A stretch of DNA of 64,000 bases from Acanthaster planci (GCF_001949145.1 NW_019091454.1:668948-732947); one strand, 5' to 3'. Positions 1-10,582 are shown, counted from the first letter of the stretch. Translations and numbers: made by a program. The notes: generated by a model not told the origin, from the sequence alone.

Positions 1-936
1 ATACTGAGCGCGTGTATCTTGCCATATGGAACTCGTTCACGGAAAAGGCAAAATCATGCTGTTACTTTTGAATAAAAATTTGCGGAGTTAATATTTTCAC
101 CGTGGGATAAACAACAATTAACGAATGCGGTGCGATCGTTGGTTTAAAAAATGATCGCAGTGATCGTTTTATGCAACATCGAGCAGAAAATGCATGCACC
201 GAATGTTGCATGGTCGGCGCGGCGAAAAACAGTCACGGTCGATTGTCAGTTTTGCAAGTACATGTACAATTGTTTTTCTGCCAGATTTTTAAGTGTTTAA
301 ACGAAGTGTGAATGGGGTCATTTGCAATTTTATCTTTCTGAAAGTTAAGCCAAATTTTCTTTTCAAGTTGTAGAACTGGGTAAAATGCGGAACTGGACAA
401 ACAACGCTGTACATCATGGAGAGGGGGTTTTCCGATCTTTGCGCACTGAGCGTTGCATACGCAAGCCTATGTGTGGCCTTCCAACCAGTGGAAAGATTCG
501 TTACACATTATGTACACGTGCATTGCGCGTAACAAAGCCTCCTATTGGTTCATGTTAATATTTGGTCCAGGTATGTTGCATATGCATGTACGTGGGTGCG
601 CAGATAATATGTATGGCAGTGCAAAGTGAAATTTACGAAGAAATTTTACCGTTTCTTCACGATCTTCATATCTTCACGATCGATCCCTCGACCAAGATGC
701 TATTTTATTTGGGTTCTTATCGGGAATACGTGCCGGTCGGAAAAGTTGATTTGGCAGATTGTGGCGGTCGGCAATTCTGCGTGCCGGTCGGGCCCGACCG
801 GCGCCGACCGTCAGCGGCAGATCCCTGGGTCCGACGTCCGCTCTTCTCCCACAAATCGAACATGTGAGCGGAGTCGAACAGATGTAGGCCTACGTCGGAT
901 GGCGGACCCCACAGTTCTGGGGATACAGGTAGGGGG
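1..936. other. Upstream non-coding stretch
   Basis: No recognisable gene. The ORFs in 562-1066 overlap on both strands and resemble nothing known. A perfect 20-bp palindrome sits at 783-802, and the core tgccggtcgg recurs nearby (731-740, 782-791). Confidence 0.5.
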
Positions 937-1034
937 TAGCCCCACAAATAGGGCTTGCAGTGGCTCGCTTGTGGTGGTGACAGATAAGAGACAGATTGTA
1001 AAAGCGAGCCACTACAGCCCTATTTGTGGGGCTA
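937..1034. mobile_element. Palindromic MITE, TIR TAGCCCCACAAATAGGGCT
   Basis: The two ends are inverted copies of TAGCCCCACAAATAGGGCT followed by AGTGGCTCGCTT, with a short loop that includes gacagataagagac. The flanks share a 9-base direct repeat, GGTAGGGGG (928-936 and 1036-1044, offset by one base), probably the target duplication. Related partial copies lie at 10105-10166 and 10378-10446. Confidence 0.75.
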
Positions 1035-1049
1035 GGGTAGGGGGCTGCT

Positions 1050-1736
1050 TAGCCCCACTAGTGTGACATGGACTCTCACTCCCGATCCATCCTTAGCCAC
1101 ACATCCGTATGCGCAACTTTGCGTTGGCGTACTGAACATTTTCGGTGCACCCACTTATCATCGTGGGCACAATTTCTTTTGCACACGGACATGATCCTTG
1201 ACCTTTCCGTTTTCTAAAAACCATTTATTTAATGATTTCACTCACGTTATTCGGGTATTTTCCAGTCTTTTTGTCTTTATCTATTCAATCTAACGGGCTC
1301 GCTCTCGACAGCTGTTCCATGTCAAGACATCTAAACTGCTGCCAAAGTTTTGAAAGAGCCCATTGGTATGTGTAGTATCTTATCCCTCTTCCGCATATTA
1401 CAAATGTCTTGACATGTAAGAGCCGTCGAGACGATAAGGGGTCAAGTGACGTATTGTTCAACAATCTTATTTTAAAGATGACGACTTAGAGCGAGCCCGT
1501 AAGATTGAATGGATAAAGGCAAAAAGACTGGAAAATACCTGAATAACGTGAGTGAAATCATTCAATAAATGGTTTTCCGAAAACGGACAGGTCAAGGATT
1601 ATGTTTGTGTGCAAAAGAAATTGCACCCACGATGATAAGTGGATGCGCCGAAAATTTTACGCCGACACGAAATTGCGCATACGGATGTGTGGCTAAGGAT
1701 CGATCGGGAGTGAGAGTCCGTGCCACACTGGGGCTA
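1050..1736. mobile_element. Foldback element with long TIRs and 9-bp TSD
   Basis: The arms 1050-1330 and 1480-1736 are inverted copies, for example gagcgagcccgt near 1490 against the complement near 1300. The central part (1310-1440) has further inverted motifs around gtcaagacat. GGGGCTGCT is duplicated perfectly on both sides (1041-1049 and 1737-1745). Long TIRs plus a 9-bp duplication are typical of Mutator-like elements, so a non-autonomous MULE is the best guess. No transposase is present. A second copy is at 11004-11542. Confidence 0.8.
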
Positions 1737-1745
1737 GGGGCTGCT

Positions 1746-3737
1746 AAGTTAAGTTTGGCTAAATTGCGAACGTCGTCGTCGATAAGACCAGGGTTTAGAG
1801 TATTTGTAGAATACCTGCGAACTCAGAAAATCCTGTGATGTGACATGTGCAACGGGGATGTTACTTACTTGAAGCCTTTTGATGTTAATTCAAGCGATTT
1901 TCACCACATCACGACAATACGAAATAAGCAGTAAGAAATAGCCACTCAAGTCACACCACGTTCACGCGTAGTCTGGTTACCAGACCCGATGATTCAGACT
2001 ACCCGACGAGTCGCAAGGTACCGGCGGTGGTTCGATTAGCTTCCCTGAATACACCAGTGTTACATCAAGGGGAGCCTCGAAATGAGGCTAATCGAACACT
2101 TCAGCGCTGCAGCGCGCGTATTCGCAAAGGCAATCTGGGAAAAAGGTCAAGCCCCCGCTACGCGTAAGTGAGCGCTCGTTCCGTTCACTGATCTCTATTA
2201 ATATATGTCTTATTTTTACTCCACTTATAATTACACGAACACCTTATACTGAGCAATAGCACATCACTGGAGACACGAGGTCCCTTTATTGAAGGCTCTA
2301 TACAACAGTCTGATAAGACTTACAAATAGTATGTTATAACGTGACGCAAACACTTCGTGAACTGGCAAACATCTGGAGGTGCGCCGGTACTCTCTTAAAA
2401 GCAATAAGGCCAGTTACCATGGCTGAAATAGGTTGAAAACCAATAACAAAATCTCCAGCCATTTCAAAAACTTTAACGCTTCATCGGGGGATTCGATGTC
2501 CAAGAAAACAACAGAGATAAAATAACAAAAATGCTCTGAAAAACCTGTGCCCCAAAACATTCAGAATCCTCCTCCGCGAGGGTGTTGGGCTTCACCCTAA
2601 AATTATTGAATATTTATGCCAATAAAATAAATGTACGCGTGTCTCGTGAAGAGTGCTTGCTAGAACTGATTACAATTACTACTTTCTTCCCTATTATATG
2701 CAGATCCCAACGCCCCATTACGCAACGACCTGTGCGTTGCTCGAATTCCTAAGACAATAGTTTCCCGCTATTTTCAAAACGCGGGAGTCTTATTTTTACT
2801 CCACTTGTAATTATACACACAGATTCTTATATTACGCGGGCAATAGCACAGCACTAGCTGCAGTACCTTAGAACGTTACCAAAGCATGGGATTAGGAAAG
2901 TTAACTTAAAACATTATTTTATAAACCCAGTTTTTGGGTCACTTCTCGCCTCCTAGGCTTTTCTAGTGAATCTTCCACATATCCAACTTTACTCTCATCA
3001 CGCTTCCAGTGCCCATTTCGCGCCATATCTCGAGAACCGCTTGTTATCTCCGTTAGGTTTATTCTTGATGTGAAAATTTAGTTTCTCAGCTCCAAAAACG
3101 TGTATTTTTCATTGTATCAGCAATGAAACAAGCCTGTCAAAATCGATTCGAAAAGAAATGAAATCCAACTTTTGTCTGTGGGCCGCCCGTTTTTTGTTTT
3201 TTTGGTTTTTTTTAGCTTTTTGAGAGTGTAGCGTTTTCTGCACAATTACTTGAATTATTTGCATTTATTTCTTTTAGTGAATTTAGCTTTCAGAATGTTC
3301 TTTTTGAGTTTGATAACTTTTTCATTTCCTATATATATCCTGTTTGCCATTTCTTAGACACATTACTCCCTGCATTTTCCTTGTAAGAGTTCACCCACAC
3401 AGTGTCTTGTACAGTGTATATTGCTTCCGCCTATTTCACCTTGTTAGCCCAGAGGCTGTGGCACACTTCAGCATGCTTCATTTAAGCTTGTACTATCATC
3501 CACCAAGGACTTTGTTTTAAGGTGAAATTATTCATTCACAGTCATTATTCTAAGAATCCAGCTAAGACATGTGACTAAGACTTTCCTTTCTTAAGTTTTG
3601 TGACTTTAACTGCATCCTGTTTCTAACCGTATATAAGTCCTGCATCATCGTACAGTTCCTCAGTATCCCCGGTATCCAGATCCAGTATCCAGTATGCAGT
3701 TTTAGCAAAGATGATGTAGCGGGTAATTCTGCTATAA
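1746..3737. other. Non-coding stretch with a short direct repeat
   Basis: No gene seen. About 65 bases at 2206-2272 recur at 2788-2856 (tcttatttttactccactt, then aattaca and agcaatagcacatcac), a direct repeat 580 bases apart that could be short element ends. A 12-bp inverted pair (ttcgattagc / gctaatcgaa) lies at 2033-2095. Confidence 0.4.
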
Positions 3738-3893
3738 AGGTGTTATCACGATAGGCGCCATTCGAGTGTGAACGTTAATGTGTGGGCGTGCCTGTCGATG
3801 TCGCGGCGCCTGTGCCTGTCGCGGCGCCTGCGCCTGTGCATTAACATGCACTGCGCAGGCGTAGTCTAACCAGAATGGCGCCCATGTGATAAC
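3738..3893. repeat. Short GC-rich inverted-repeat element
   Basis: The ends are inverted copies (gttatcac..ggcgccattc and gaatggcgcc..gtgataac). The middle has repeats of cctgtcgcggcgcctg. The right part and the 90 bases after it (3846-3985) recur at about 41703-41830. Confidence 0.55.
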
Positions 3894-4369
3894 AATGTTT
3901 TACGCGTATTCATGGTGAAGTTCCCCATCTTGCGCGCTACATGGTGCTATACGATCTTTGGTATTAGTCTGCTTTTCAATTTCCAATTCAGTCAACAGTT
4001 AGCTTGCAATTCTATCGCAACCTTCTCGGTCGTTCTTGCAAATAAAGTTGGTGACAACGCTGAATTAGTACTGACTCTCATGACAACCCTATAAGAGCCT
4101 AGGGGTGCAGACCACTAATTCAAGTGAGAATTTTGCTGCCACAAGCAGCTTTAAACCCAAGAAATTTTCATAAATATGTAAAACAATGGATTTAACTGCC
4201 ATCTTGTTGCCTTATTATTCATGCTAAATTAACTGTAACATTTGCTTCGTTTTTTCTTCCAAAACTATGGTTGCAAGCTATCAAAACCATACATTTAACT
4301 GTGACTTAATAGATTGTATATGTACGGTATATTGAAATATATTTCATTCTCTATATATTCCATAGGCTC
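3894..4369. other. Repeat-derived stretch next to the recombinase relic
   Basis: 3894-3985 is the repeat shared with 41703-41830. 4109-4134 resembles the end of the MITE at 5122-5528 (accactaattcaagtgagaa). No gene seen. Confidence 0.4.
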
Positions 4370-4663
4370 ACACAATGTCCACGCATAGTGCGGCCTAGAG
4401 TTTGGCTGTGTCTTTAGGTTTACAATTGACTCCAAACAAATTGATGTACTTAGCATTTTGTCTTTGGAAATTAATTGGCAACTGTTGCTTGATCTAAAAG
4501 CGGGTTTGAACAAATGAGCAGAAGTGGTATTATCTACGCCAGCGGCTGACATATTATATCCCAGCAACATAGAATATGGACCTGCCGAATTAGAACCTTT
4601 GGAAATTACCACTTCTATACCAGAATGGTAGTGATCCGTTTTGCCCTTTTTTTTAATCATGAC
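4370..4663 (-). pseudogene. Tyrosine recombinase relic, 3' part
   Basis: Read on the - strand, this continues the recombinase begun at 8210-8386. It contains GKTDHYHSGIEVVISKG, the strand with the conserved lysine of eukaryotic YR elements, then HLFKPAF and a variable stretch. After about 4440 the frame decays. Something like the HxxR region survives only as LG..TMRG in a shifted frame, and no catalytic tyrosine is seen. It is separated from its 5' half by the 4672-8201 insertion. The host element type (Crypton-, DIRS- or Ngaro-like) cannot be decided from this fragment. Confidence 0.65.
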
Positions 4664-4728
4664 AGTTAAATATGGTGTACTATTTACGAATCACATTTCT
4701 CTCTCTCTCTAGTCTCCCTCCAGGCGAC

Positions 4729-5060
4729 ACAACTACACGACGCGACGGCACGACGGTTCCCTTGTGTCGTGCTGTCGGGTTGCACCGTCGCCTTCTTGCC
4801 ATTACTTTTGTACACACACGACGTGTCGCGTCATGCGTCGCGTTGTGCCGTCCGTCACCCGTCGCGTCATGCTGCCTCGGGTCCTTTCCATGTTGCATTT
4901 TTCCCGCCTAAACGTCGCCCCTTCCGTCGCCCGTCTCGTCGTACCGTCGTGCGTTACGTCGTGTCGTGCATTGCGTCGCCTGTTACGTTGCCTGAAGTAC
5001 GACACGACGCACAATGGGACGCGTTGTGTGCTGTCGCCCTTTGCTTCTTGGCGTTTATAG
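4729..5060. repeat. Degenerate GTCGTG-type minisatellite
   Basis: Short units such as gtcgtg, cgtcgc and cacgacg recur with much variation over about 330 bases. Long overlapping ORFs on both strands here come from this bias and are not genes. Confidence 0.6.
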
Positions 5061-5121
5061 AGGGCGACTTCACTGTTTTCTTTCATTTCCGCCCCCCGTA
5101 CTTGCATAGTAGGGTACCGTG

Positions 5122-5528
5122 AGTCCACTAATTCAAGCCCCATTGAAAACAGTGTAAAATCGGCACTCTTCAGGGCCCAATAACAAACATACCGTTAACA
5201 TCTTTGAGATTGCTGAAACACAAATAAAATTATTGCATGGTCCCTTATCTTTCGATTTCTTTTCAATTTTTTGTGGGTTAACCGATTCAAATTTTAATTA
5301 TTCCCACTAAACAACCCCCCCCCAAAAAAGTGATTTTTCCGAAGTCTGATTGCAGCCGTTTTTCAAGTAGCAACCCTCAACTTTCTCAGGCACTTAGGCC
5401 TATTTTTCTGTTGTAGTTTTTAGCCATTCTGCTCTCATAGGATAGCTCAAAGACCCAGACAGTTGATCCTGGGCTGCTACTTTTAATGCTAATGAGCTGA
5501 CCAGAAATTCTCACTTGAATAGTGGACT
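5122..5528. mobile_element. MITE, TIR AGTCCACTAATTCAAG
   Basis: The left end agtccactaattcaag is inverted at the right end (cttgaatagtggact), with one base difference in length. The element is about 407 bp, non-coding, and lies inside the 4672-8201 element, so it inserted later. No clear target duplication. Confidence 0.55.
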
Positions 5529-6960
5529 ACATGCAACCAGTATATTACAGCGTGTCCGCCTTATTGGGCTCTGAAACTGTCACAGATACACACAGTCAAC
5601 CACAAATCGCTGTTCCGGGCAAGAAACCTCTGTTTATTTTCTCCGACGTTAACAACACTGTTTTTCATACACAAGCTCTAGACACGAGGTGTCTGCGGGG
5701 ACTGTGCAGGCGCGAGGCTGGAAAACCGCAGGCCGTTCGCATACCATCGGGGGCAGCCAGCTAGCTCCATGCGGGTCCGAGCTGGCGCCCCCACCGGCCG
5801 CCCCCACCGGCCGGATCCACCGGCGCTACACCGCCCCCTCTGAGGACTCTTGTTCGTCCCCGAACGAGGCGGCGCGACCCGGCGGGCCAGCCCGCAGCCA
5901 TCCCAGTCGCCCCTGCGCAGCTTACAAGGCAGGGAATTAGCAAAAGCAGCAAGTACAAGAACTACAACAACAAAAAAGAAATGTCTACACAAAGGGAAAG
6001 CTATGACTAAAACTGGTAGTCCGGTGGGCTCCACGAGTCTTTTCCGCTACCACGGGAGGGGATCCAGGGGTCCAATGTGGAGGAGACTCCGGTCGCCGTG
6101 GCGCCCCCCGGCGTTGCCTCGCTGCTCGGGGGGGGGGCGGACTCCGTTCGGCGGTGATGATGCTCACAGAGGGGCGGGTCCATCATCTGCGTCTCTGGTG
6201 GCCCACTCCTCCTGCAGGGTGGCTCGCAGCCCAAGTCGCAGGCGGACGCCCCCCACACAGCTACACCCATATACACACATACGTCTCCCAGGAGCCGGGG
6301 GCAGACTCCGGTGGCCCCCGCTCCAAACTGAGGCTGGGGGCTCTACCTAGGTCTGCGTCCCCGTTTCTACTGAGTGACGCAGGGGGGCGGTTCCGGCCGT
6401 GGCGGCCGCCGTGGGGGCCGAGGGCCCGGGGCCGCACCGGAAGGCGAGTCCGACTGGTCTCGTCGATCCGGCCGGCCCCGCGACCCCCGCCTTTGGCGAC
6501 GAGAGGACACCGGCGGCGACGGCTCCCCTGCAGCAGCTGACCGGGGGCGGGTCCGGGCGGCTCCCTCCAGAGGGCAGGCAGGGGGGGGCAACCAATCCAT
6601 CCTTGGGAGAGAAACAGAGGGAGATTCAGGAGTAAGTGTGGAGCAGAATCGCGCCGGGCGCCGAACCCGCCGCCCCTTGCGAGTCACACGCGCGCCCCCC
6701 GCCTCCGGCTCGCATGGCGATGGCTCCGCTGGCGCGCTGCCTCCACGGCTGCCTGTGTCTGAGTTCTTTCCGCTCGACACGCCGCCGCTCCTGCCCGGGT
6801 GTCCCGACTTCGTCCCGTCAACAGGTTCCAGTACGGTCCCTTCGTCAACAGGGGGAGACAGCCCCCGTGGGCAGGACTGGGGGCCGGATCCGCTAGCTCC
6901 TTGCACCCCTGCAGGCGCGGGCGCCTCCTCGGCCAGGGCTCCGCAGGCCGCGCGCTCCCA
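5529..6960. other. GC-rich non-coding region beside the Gypsy fragment
   Basis: Strikingly GC-rich with many overlapping ORFs on both strands, none resembling a protein. It follows the 3' end of the - strand Gypsy coding fragment, so it could contain that element's LTR or untranslated region. I could not define LTR ends. Confidence 0.35.
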
Positions 6961-8163
6961 TCATCCGAGCAGCACGTCGCCCAGGTAGCACTTGAGCCGA
7001 TTGCGATGCACGATCTGAGGCTTCGCTCGGGCAGTACGCTGCACTTTGTAGGTCACATCGTTGAGGCGTTGTAGCACCGCAAAGGGCCCGTCCCACCACC
7101 GTTGCAGCTTGGGGGCGCGACCGACCTTCTTCTTGGGGGTGAACAGCCAAACAGCCTGGCCGGGCTCGAACCCGGCCCCTTGAGCGCGACGGTCGTACTG
7201 TTGCTTCTGGTAGCTCTGAGTCCACCTCAGGTGTCGCCGGGAAAACTCGTGGGCCCACGTGTGCCTCGCTCTTAGCTCGTCGACGTAATTTAGTGCCTCA
7301 GTAGTCTCTGTCTGCTCCTCCGGTGACCCGACTACGACGTCCAGGGCCACCAGCGACGACCACAGGCTGTGCAACGGTTCAATTACCTCATCCGCTAGCA
7401 TCTGGTCCACCTTCCTCTGGGCCTCCAACCGCTTGTGGATCGGAAACCGCCGAGGAGGTTGCTGGATGGGCGGCGTCGTCCCTGTTGTCGGTTTGGCCGA
7501 GCCTGCCGTCCGGCCCGGTGAAGGCACCCTGGAACTCTACCAGCAGGCTCGCCAGTCGTGCATGCCCCCACCGTCCAGATGGGCGGCTCCACGGTCCAGC
7601 AGGTCCTGCAGGTGGGCGGGCACACTATCGCCCAAGCTCTGAGAGGAACCTCCCTGCAACCGTGGCCCGCCGGACCGCCCTCGGGGCTCCAAATGGAACC
7701 TTCCGTAGGGCAGGGCTCTGAAACCACCCGTTGAGAACTCTCCTCGGGGTCGATCACGGCACCTTCTTCCGCGGGGGCGAACATGGCCAGACAACTTCCC
7801 TTATAGACTGTAACTGGGTCTCCCGTCGGGTTGAATACTCGCACCGGCACGGCCCCGTGACTGGTATCCACGAGGCCCGTCGCGACGGCCACCTGGCAGT
7901 GGTCCGTGGCCGCCAGGCTGGGGTACACCATCCCCACTCCGCGGGCACGATCCCCGCAGACTTTCCCGGTCACGATCGCCTCGTGCCCAGCGGGGATTAC
8001 CACGCTCTCAGCCACCTGGACCCGTGCCACCACTGGCTTGCAGCTCGGCCCCTCCAGGAAAACCAGCTTGCCGTCAACTACGAGCGAGTTGTCACTCAAC
8101 CTCCACTCGCAGCGGTATTAAGCCAGGAAGTCTATCCCCATAATGACGTCGGGTTCGATATCC
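6961..8163 (-). pseudogene. Ty3/Gypsy pol relic, internally deleted
   Basis: On the - strand it starts with the end of the aspartic protease (DVIMGIDFLA, 8118-8150), an in-frame TAA, and the protease-RT spacer (to about 7560). After a frameshift near 7530 comes the start of reverse transcriptase: PIQQPPRRFPIHKR, then MLADEVIEP and SLWSS. Almost at once (about 7350-7300) it changes to the integrase C-terminal region: SYQKQQYDRRAQG, GQAVWLF, RWWDGPFAVLQRL and HRNRLKCY. The reverse transcriptase catalytic core, RNase H and the integrase DDE core are therefore missing through one large deletion. GC content is much higher than in neighbouring DNA. Non-functional. Confidence 0.8.
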
Positions 8164-8209
8164 GCGAAAGAGAGAAATGTTTGTCGTAAATAGTACACCA
8201 TAGTAAAAT

Positions 8210-8386
8210 AATCGGATGCAATAGTAATATCAGAACAACGCAGAGAACTCAATTCGTTAAACCGAAGAAATCCTGCAAATGCTAAAGTTACTATAGCTAG
8301 ATCTCTAATAGGCCTAACTAATAAATCTGTTTCGTCGGCATACATATCACAAAGCTTGACCAACATCTCAGATGTTACTGCATCTT
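8210..8386 (-). pseudogene. Tyrosine recombinase relic, 5' part
   Basis: The - strand reads KKDAVTSEMLVKL, then RDLAIVTLAFAGFLRF and NELSSLRCSDI. The LRF.EL..L pattern is box I of tyrosine recombinases, in which the arginine is catalytic. A TGA precedes the KKDAV segment in the same frame, so the N-terminal part is already broken. The frame runs up to the target-site copy at 8202-8209 and resumes at 4663 once the inserted element is removed. An inactive remnant of a mobile element, not a host gene. Confidence 0.7.
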
Positions 8387-9951
8387 TTTTTCTGCGTCAT
8401 GAGCCCGGTTGTACGACTTGATGAATCTGCCAACCGTTTGTACATAGCGATGGGCTCATCTACCAAAAGTGGTAGCAGCCAATCACATTGCCGGACTTGT
8501 TTTTACGTCGTTCATATTATGCAAGATCATGTCGTTCACATGCAATAATGAATAACTACATATCACCAACAGGGGTCCTATTGGCTTATCCGTCAAGTCG
8601 GACTTCCTGACAGGTTACGTATTACACGCGTTGTACAATAAAGGCTATAACAAGGGCGCCTTATGGGGGTTATATTAAATGAGTTGCCAGGCCGAACGCG
8701 ACCACCGTGTAGTGCGTACCGGTTGAAGGGATGGTTAAGGAAAAGCAACGTAAGTCCGACTTGATTAAAGTCAAATGGAGTCGAGGATAGCCCTAACCGT
8801 TTAGGAAAAAATTACCCCACCCGAACAGGGCGGTGGGAAGGGCTGATGGCATGTGTGCGTCACGCTAACATGTTTATTAGTCTTAGCCAAAAGCATGCAG
8901 TTGAGAGGGAAGATTGTTTGATCGTGTGCGGAGCTTGTGGGCGAAAATGTCGTCTGCTAAAGAAATACTTATTTTATCAGCTGAGACTATAAACAATTTG
9001 TAATCAAGCTGAATTATAGTCTTGTTGCTTTCCATATACACTTTTATTTGCCGTACTTTCGTTCGTTTCAAGTTGAGTTTCAGGCCTGATTTGTTAAAAG
9101 CACCACTTTGGCCCCGCTTTCATCCATTTTGAAAGTTGGCAAACACGTCAGTGAGCGTTTCCCAAATTTTTGCTGACGCTGCCTTCGTACTTGACGCCAA
9201 ACGTGTTCCTGTTTGAAAAAGTGTGCATAAAACACGCAACTTTCGGGTAGAATTTCCCCTTTTTGGGGTACATTAATTTATAATGCCATTTGTATAATAT
9301 ATTTTTCGTTTGTGTAAATATTAGCCGCCTCTCTATTTCTCATTTATATTTGTAGGCTTACACGTTTCGTTTGTATATTTTTGTTCGTAAGGGCTTATAT
9401 TTTTCGTTCATGTATTTTTAGGTATGTATCATATTTATATTATTTTTATATTATGTATATTTATATTTTGTGGTTTCATTTATAATTTTAGTTTTGCCTT
9501 TTTTGCCTCAAAGACCGCCCATATGATAGCCTTTGATCAAGGCACCCGCGGCGATATGGATAGTAGCTTAAGAGCGAGGAGCTGGAGGAGACTACTTCAA
9601 GCACCAAACCAACGCACGAAGAAAGACTACACGACTGTGGCGCGCACAGTCAGTCCCACCGTCAGCTCTCGGCTGCTGGCTGCTTGCGCATGACTGGTTG
9701 CATGCAGTTCGTCGTGTGGTCTTGATCATTATGCCGCTGGCGCCTTGATCCAAGGCTACCATATGAATGAGGGGTCATTGACTGATCGCGCGGGAAATGT
9801 CGAAGCCGTGCGATCTGTGGTAGCATTATGTAATGTATTCGTGGAGGAGTGCGAGCGCCTGACGTTCACTTGCTGCAGACGGCGTGTTGTTTCTCTTTTT
9901 ACCGAACACTTTCCTACCACAGTCCAATTTGAAAATCTTATTTCTTTCAGA
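8387..9951. other. Non-coding stretch upstream of DTYMK
   Basis: No gene recognised. A short inverted pair (gtcaagtcggactt near 8595, aagtccgacttgat near 8752) suggests a small repeat. 9260-9500 is AT-rich with repeats of tttttcgtt. 9895-9950 is pyrimidine-rich and may be the 3' end of a 5' UTR intron. A promoter is expected in or above this stretch, but I cannot place one. Confidence 0.4.
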
Positions 9952-10075
9952 ATGAAAAGGGGTGCTTTAATTGTTTTTGAAGGTTGTGATCGTGCAGGCA
10001 AGTCAACGCAATGTCGAAAGCTTGTTAAAGCCCTCGAAACGAAAGGGAGAACAGCTGAGCTGATCCGATTTCCAG
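9952..10075 (+). CDS. DTYMK: DTYMK coding exon 1 (start, P-loop)
   Basis: Encodes residues 1-41 plus the first base of codon 42. The protein opens [20 protein letters not shown], the Walker A/P-loop of dTMP kinases, with Asp13, Arg14, Lys17, Ser18 and Thr19 around the phosphates. I chose the ATG at 9952 because family members begin only a few residues before the GALIV strand. The exon ends after cca-g and the donor is gtaac (10076). A pyrimidine-rich tract ending in cag lies just before the ATG (9941-9950), so a non-coding 5' exon may splice here; I cannot locate it. The frame stays open upstream to an ATG at 9745, so an N-terminal extension is possible, but its sequence looks unlike protein. 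Confidence 0.93.
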
Positions 10076-10104
10076 GTAACAATGTAGGGCCTAGGCACAG
10101 ATTG

Positions 10105-10166
10105 TAGCGCCCCACATGCACACGGGCTGTTGTGGCTCTCTTTTACAATCTGTCTCCGCTCCCGGT
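10105..10166. mobile_element. Truncated copy of the TAGCCCC MITE
   Basis: Begins tagcgccccaca and continues gggctgttgtggctctcttttacaatctgtctc, matching one arm and the loop of the MITE at 937-1034. The other arm is missing. Confidence 0.5.
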
Positions 10167-10223
10167 ACATGCCGGTTTTTTTCAAGGCGCCATATATCGG
10201 AAAATAGACGATTCTGGAAAGCA

Positions 10224-10582
10224 TTAGGGTGCTTGTATGAAAGTCCAAACTCTGAGAAATACTATTGTATAAGTAAAATTGTCGAGTTATTCTCATTTCG
10301 GAAGATATTAGGATTCAAAGTTTGTGACAATCCTGCAGTTTGGATTTCAGGCATTTAAGACATGCCTTGAACTGAAGTAGGGCTGTGGTGGCGACAGATA
10401 AGAGACATTGTAAAAGAGAGCCACCACAGCCCTATTTGTGGGGCTACTTCCAGGCATGACTTTAATGCCAGAAATCCAAACTGCAGGATTGTCGCAAACT
10501 TTGAATCCTAATATCTTCCGAAATGAGAATAGGCCCAACTCGAAAATTTAGGCCTATTTTGACTTTTATATGAGCACCCTAA
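10224..10582. repeat. Inverted-repeat element, TIR TTAGGGTGCT
   Basis: The arms 10224-10370 and 10453-10582 are inverted copies; both contain the sequence around atcctgcagtttggatttc and end in ttagggtgct/agcaccctaa. A truncated TAGCCCC MITE (10378-10446) sits in the loop, so this is a nested insertion. No coding sequence. Confidence 0.7.
10378..10446. mobile_element. TAGCCCC MITE with shortened left arm
   Basis: The right end ccctatttgtggggcta is intact. The left end reads TAGGGCTGTGGTGGC, as if about 12 bases (cccacaaatagg) were deleted. The loop gacagataagagac matches the copy at 937-1034. Confidence 0.65.

Larger units (their letters stand above)
4672..8201. mobile_element. 3.53-kb TIR element inserted in the recombinase
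   Basis: The left end begins ATGGTGTACTATTTACGA and continues with acatttctctct. The right end is its inverted copy, with 30 of 33 positions matching by my count. The flanks are AGTTAAAT (4664-4671) and AGTAAAAT (8202-8209), an 8-bp target duplication with one mismatch. Eight-base duplications are found in hAT, P and Merlin families, but the terminus does not match the usual start of any I know. The interior holds a GTCGTG-type repeat, a MITE, GC-rich sequence and a deleted Gypsy fragment, with no recognisable transposase. Confidence 0.75.

Noticed and set aside
562-1066. Overlapping ORFs of 76-146 codons
   Set aside because: They overlap on both strands, run into a MITE, and resemble no protein.
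4672-5143. Five overlapping Arg/Cys-rich ORFs
   Set aside because: Produced by the GTCGTG-type repeat, which is open in several frames on both strands.
5678-6988. Long ORFs up to 204 codons on both strands
   Set aside because: GC-rich DNA has few stops; the products are low-complexity and without motifs.
7323-8189. Plus-strand ORFs over the Gypsy fragment
   Set aside because: They are shadows of the - strand coding sequence, which has the recognisable motifs.
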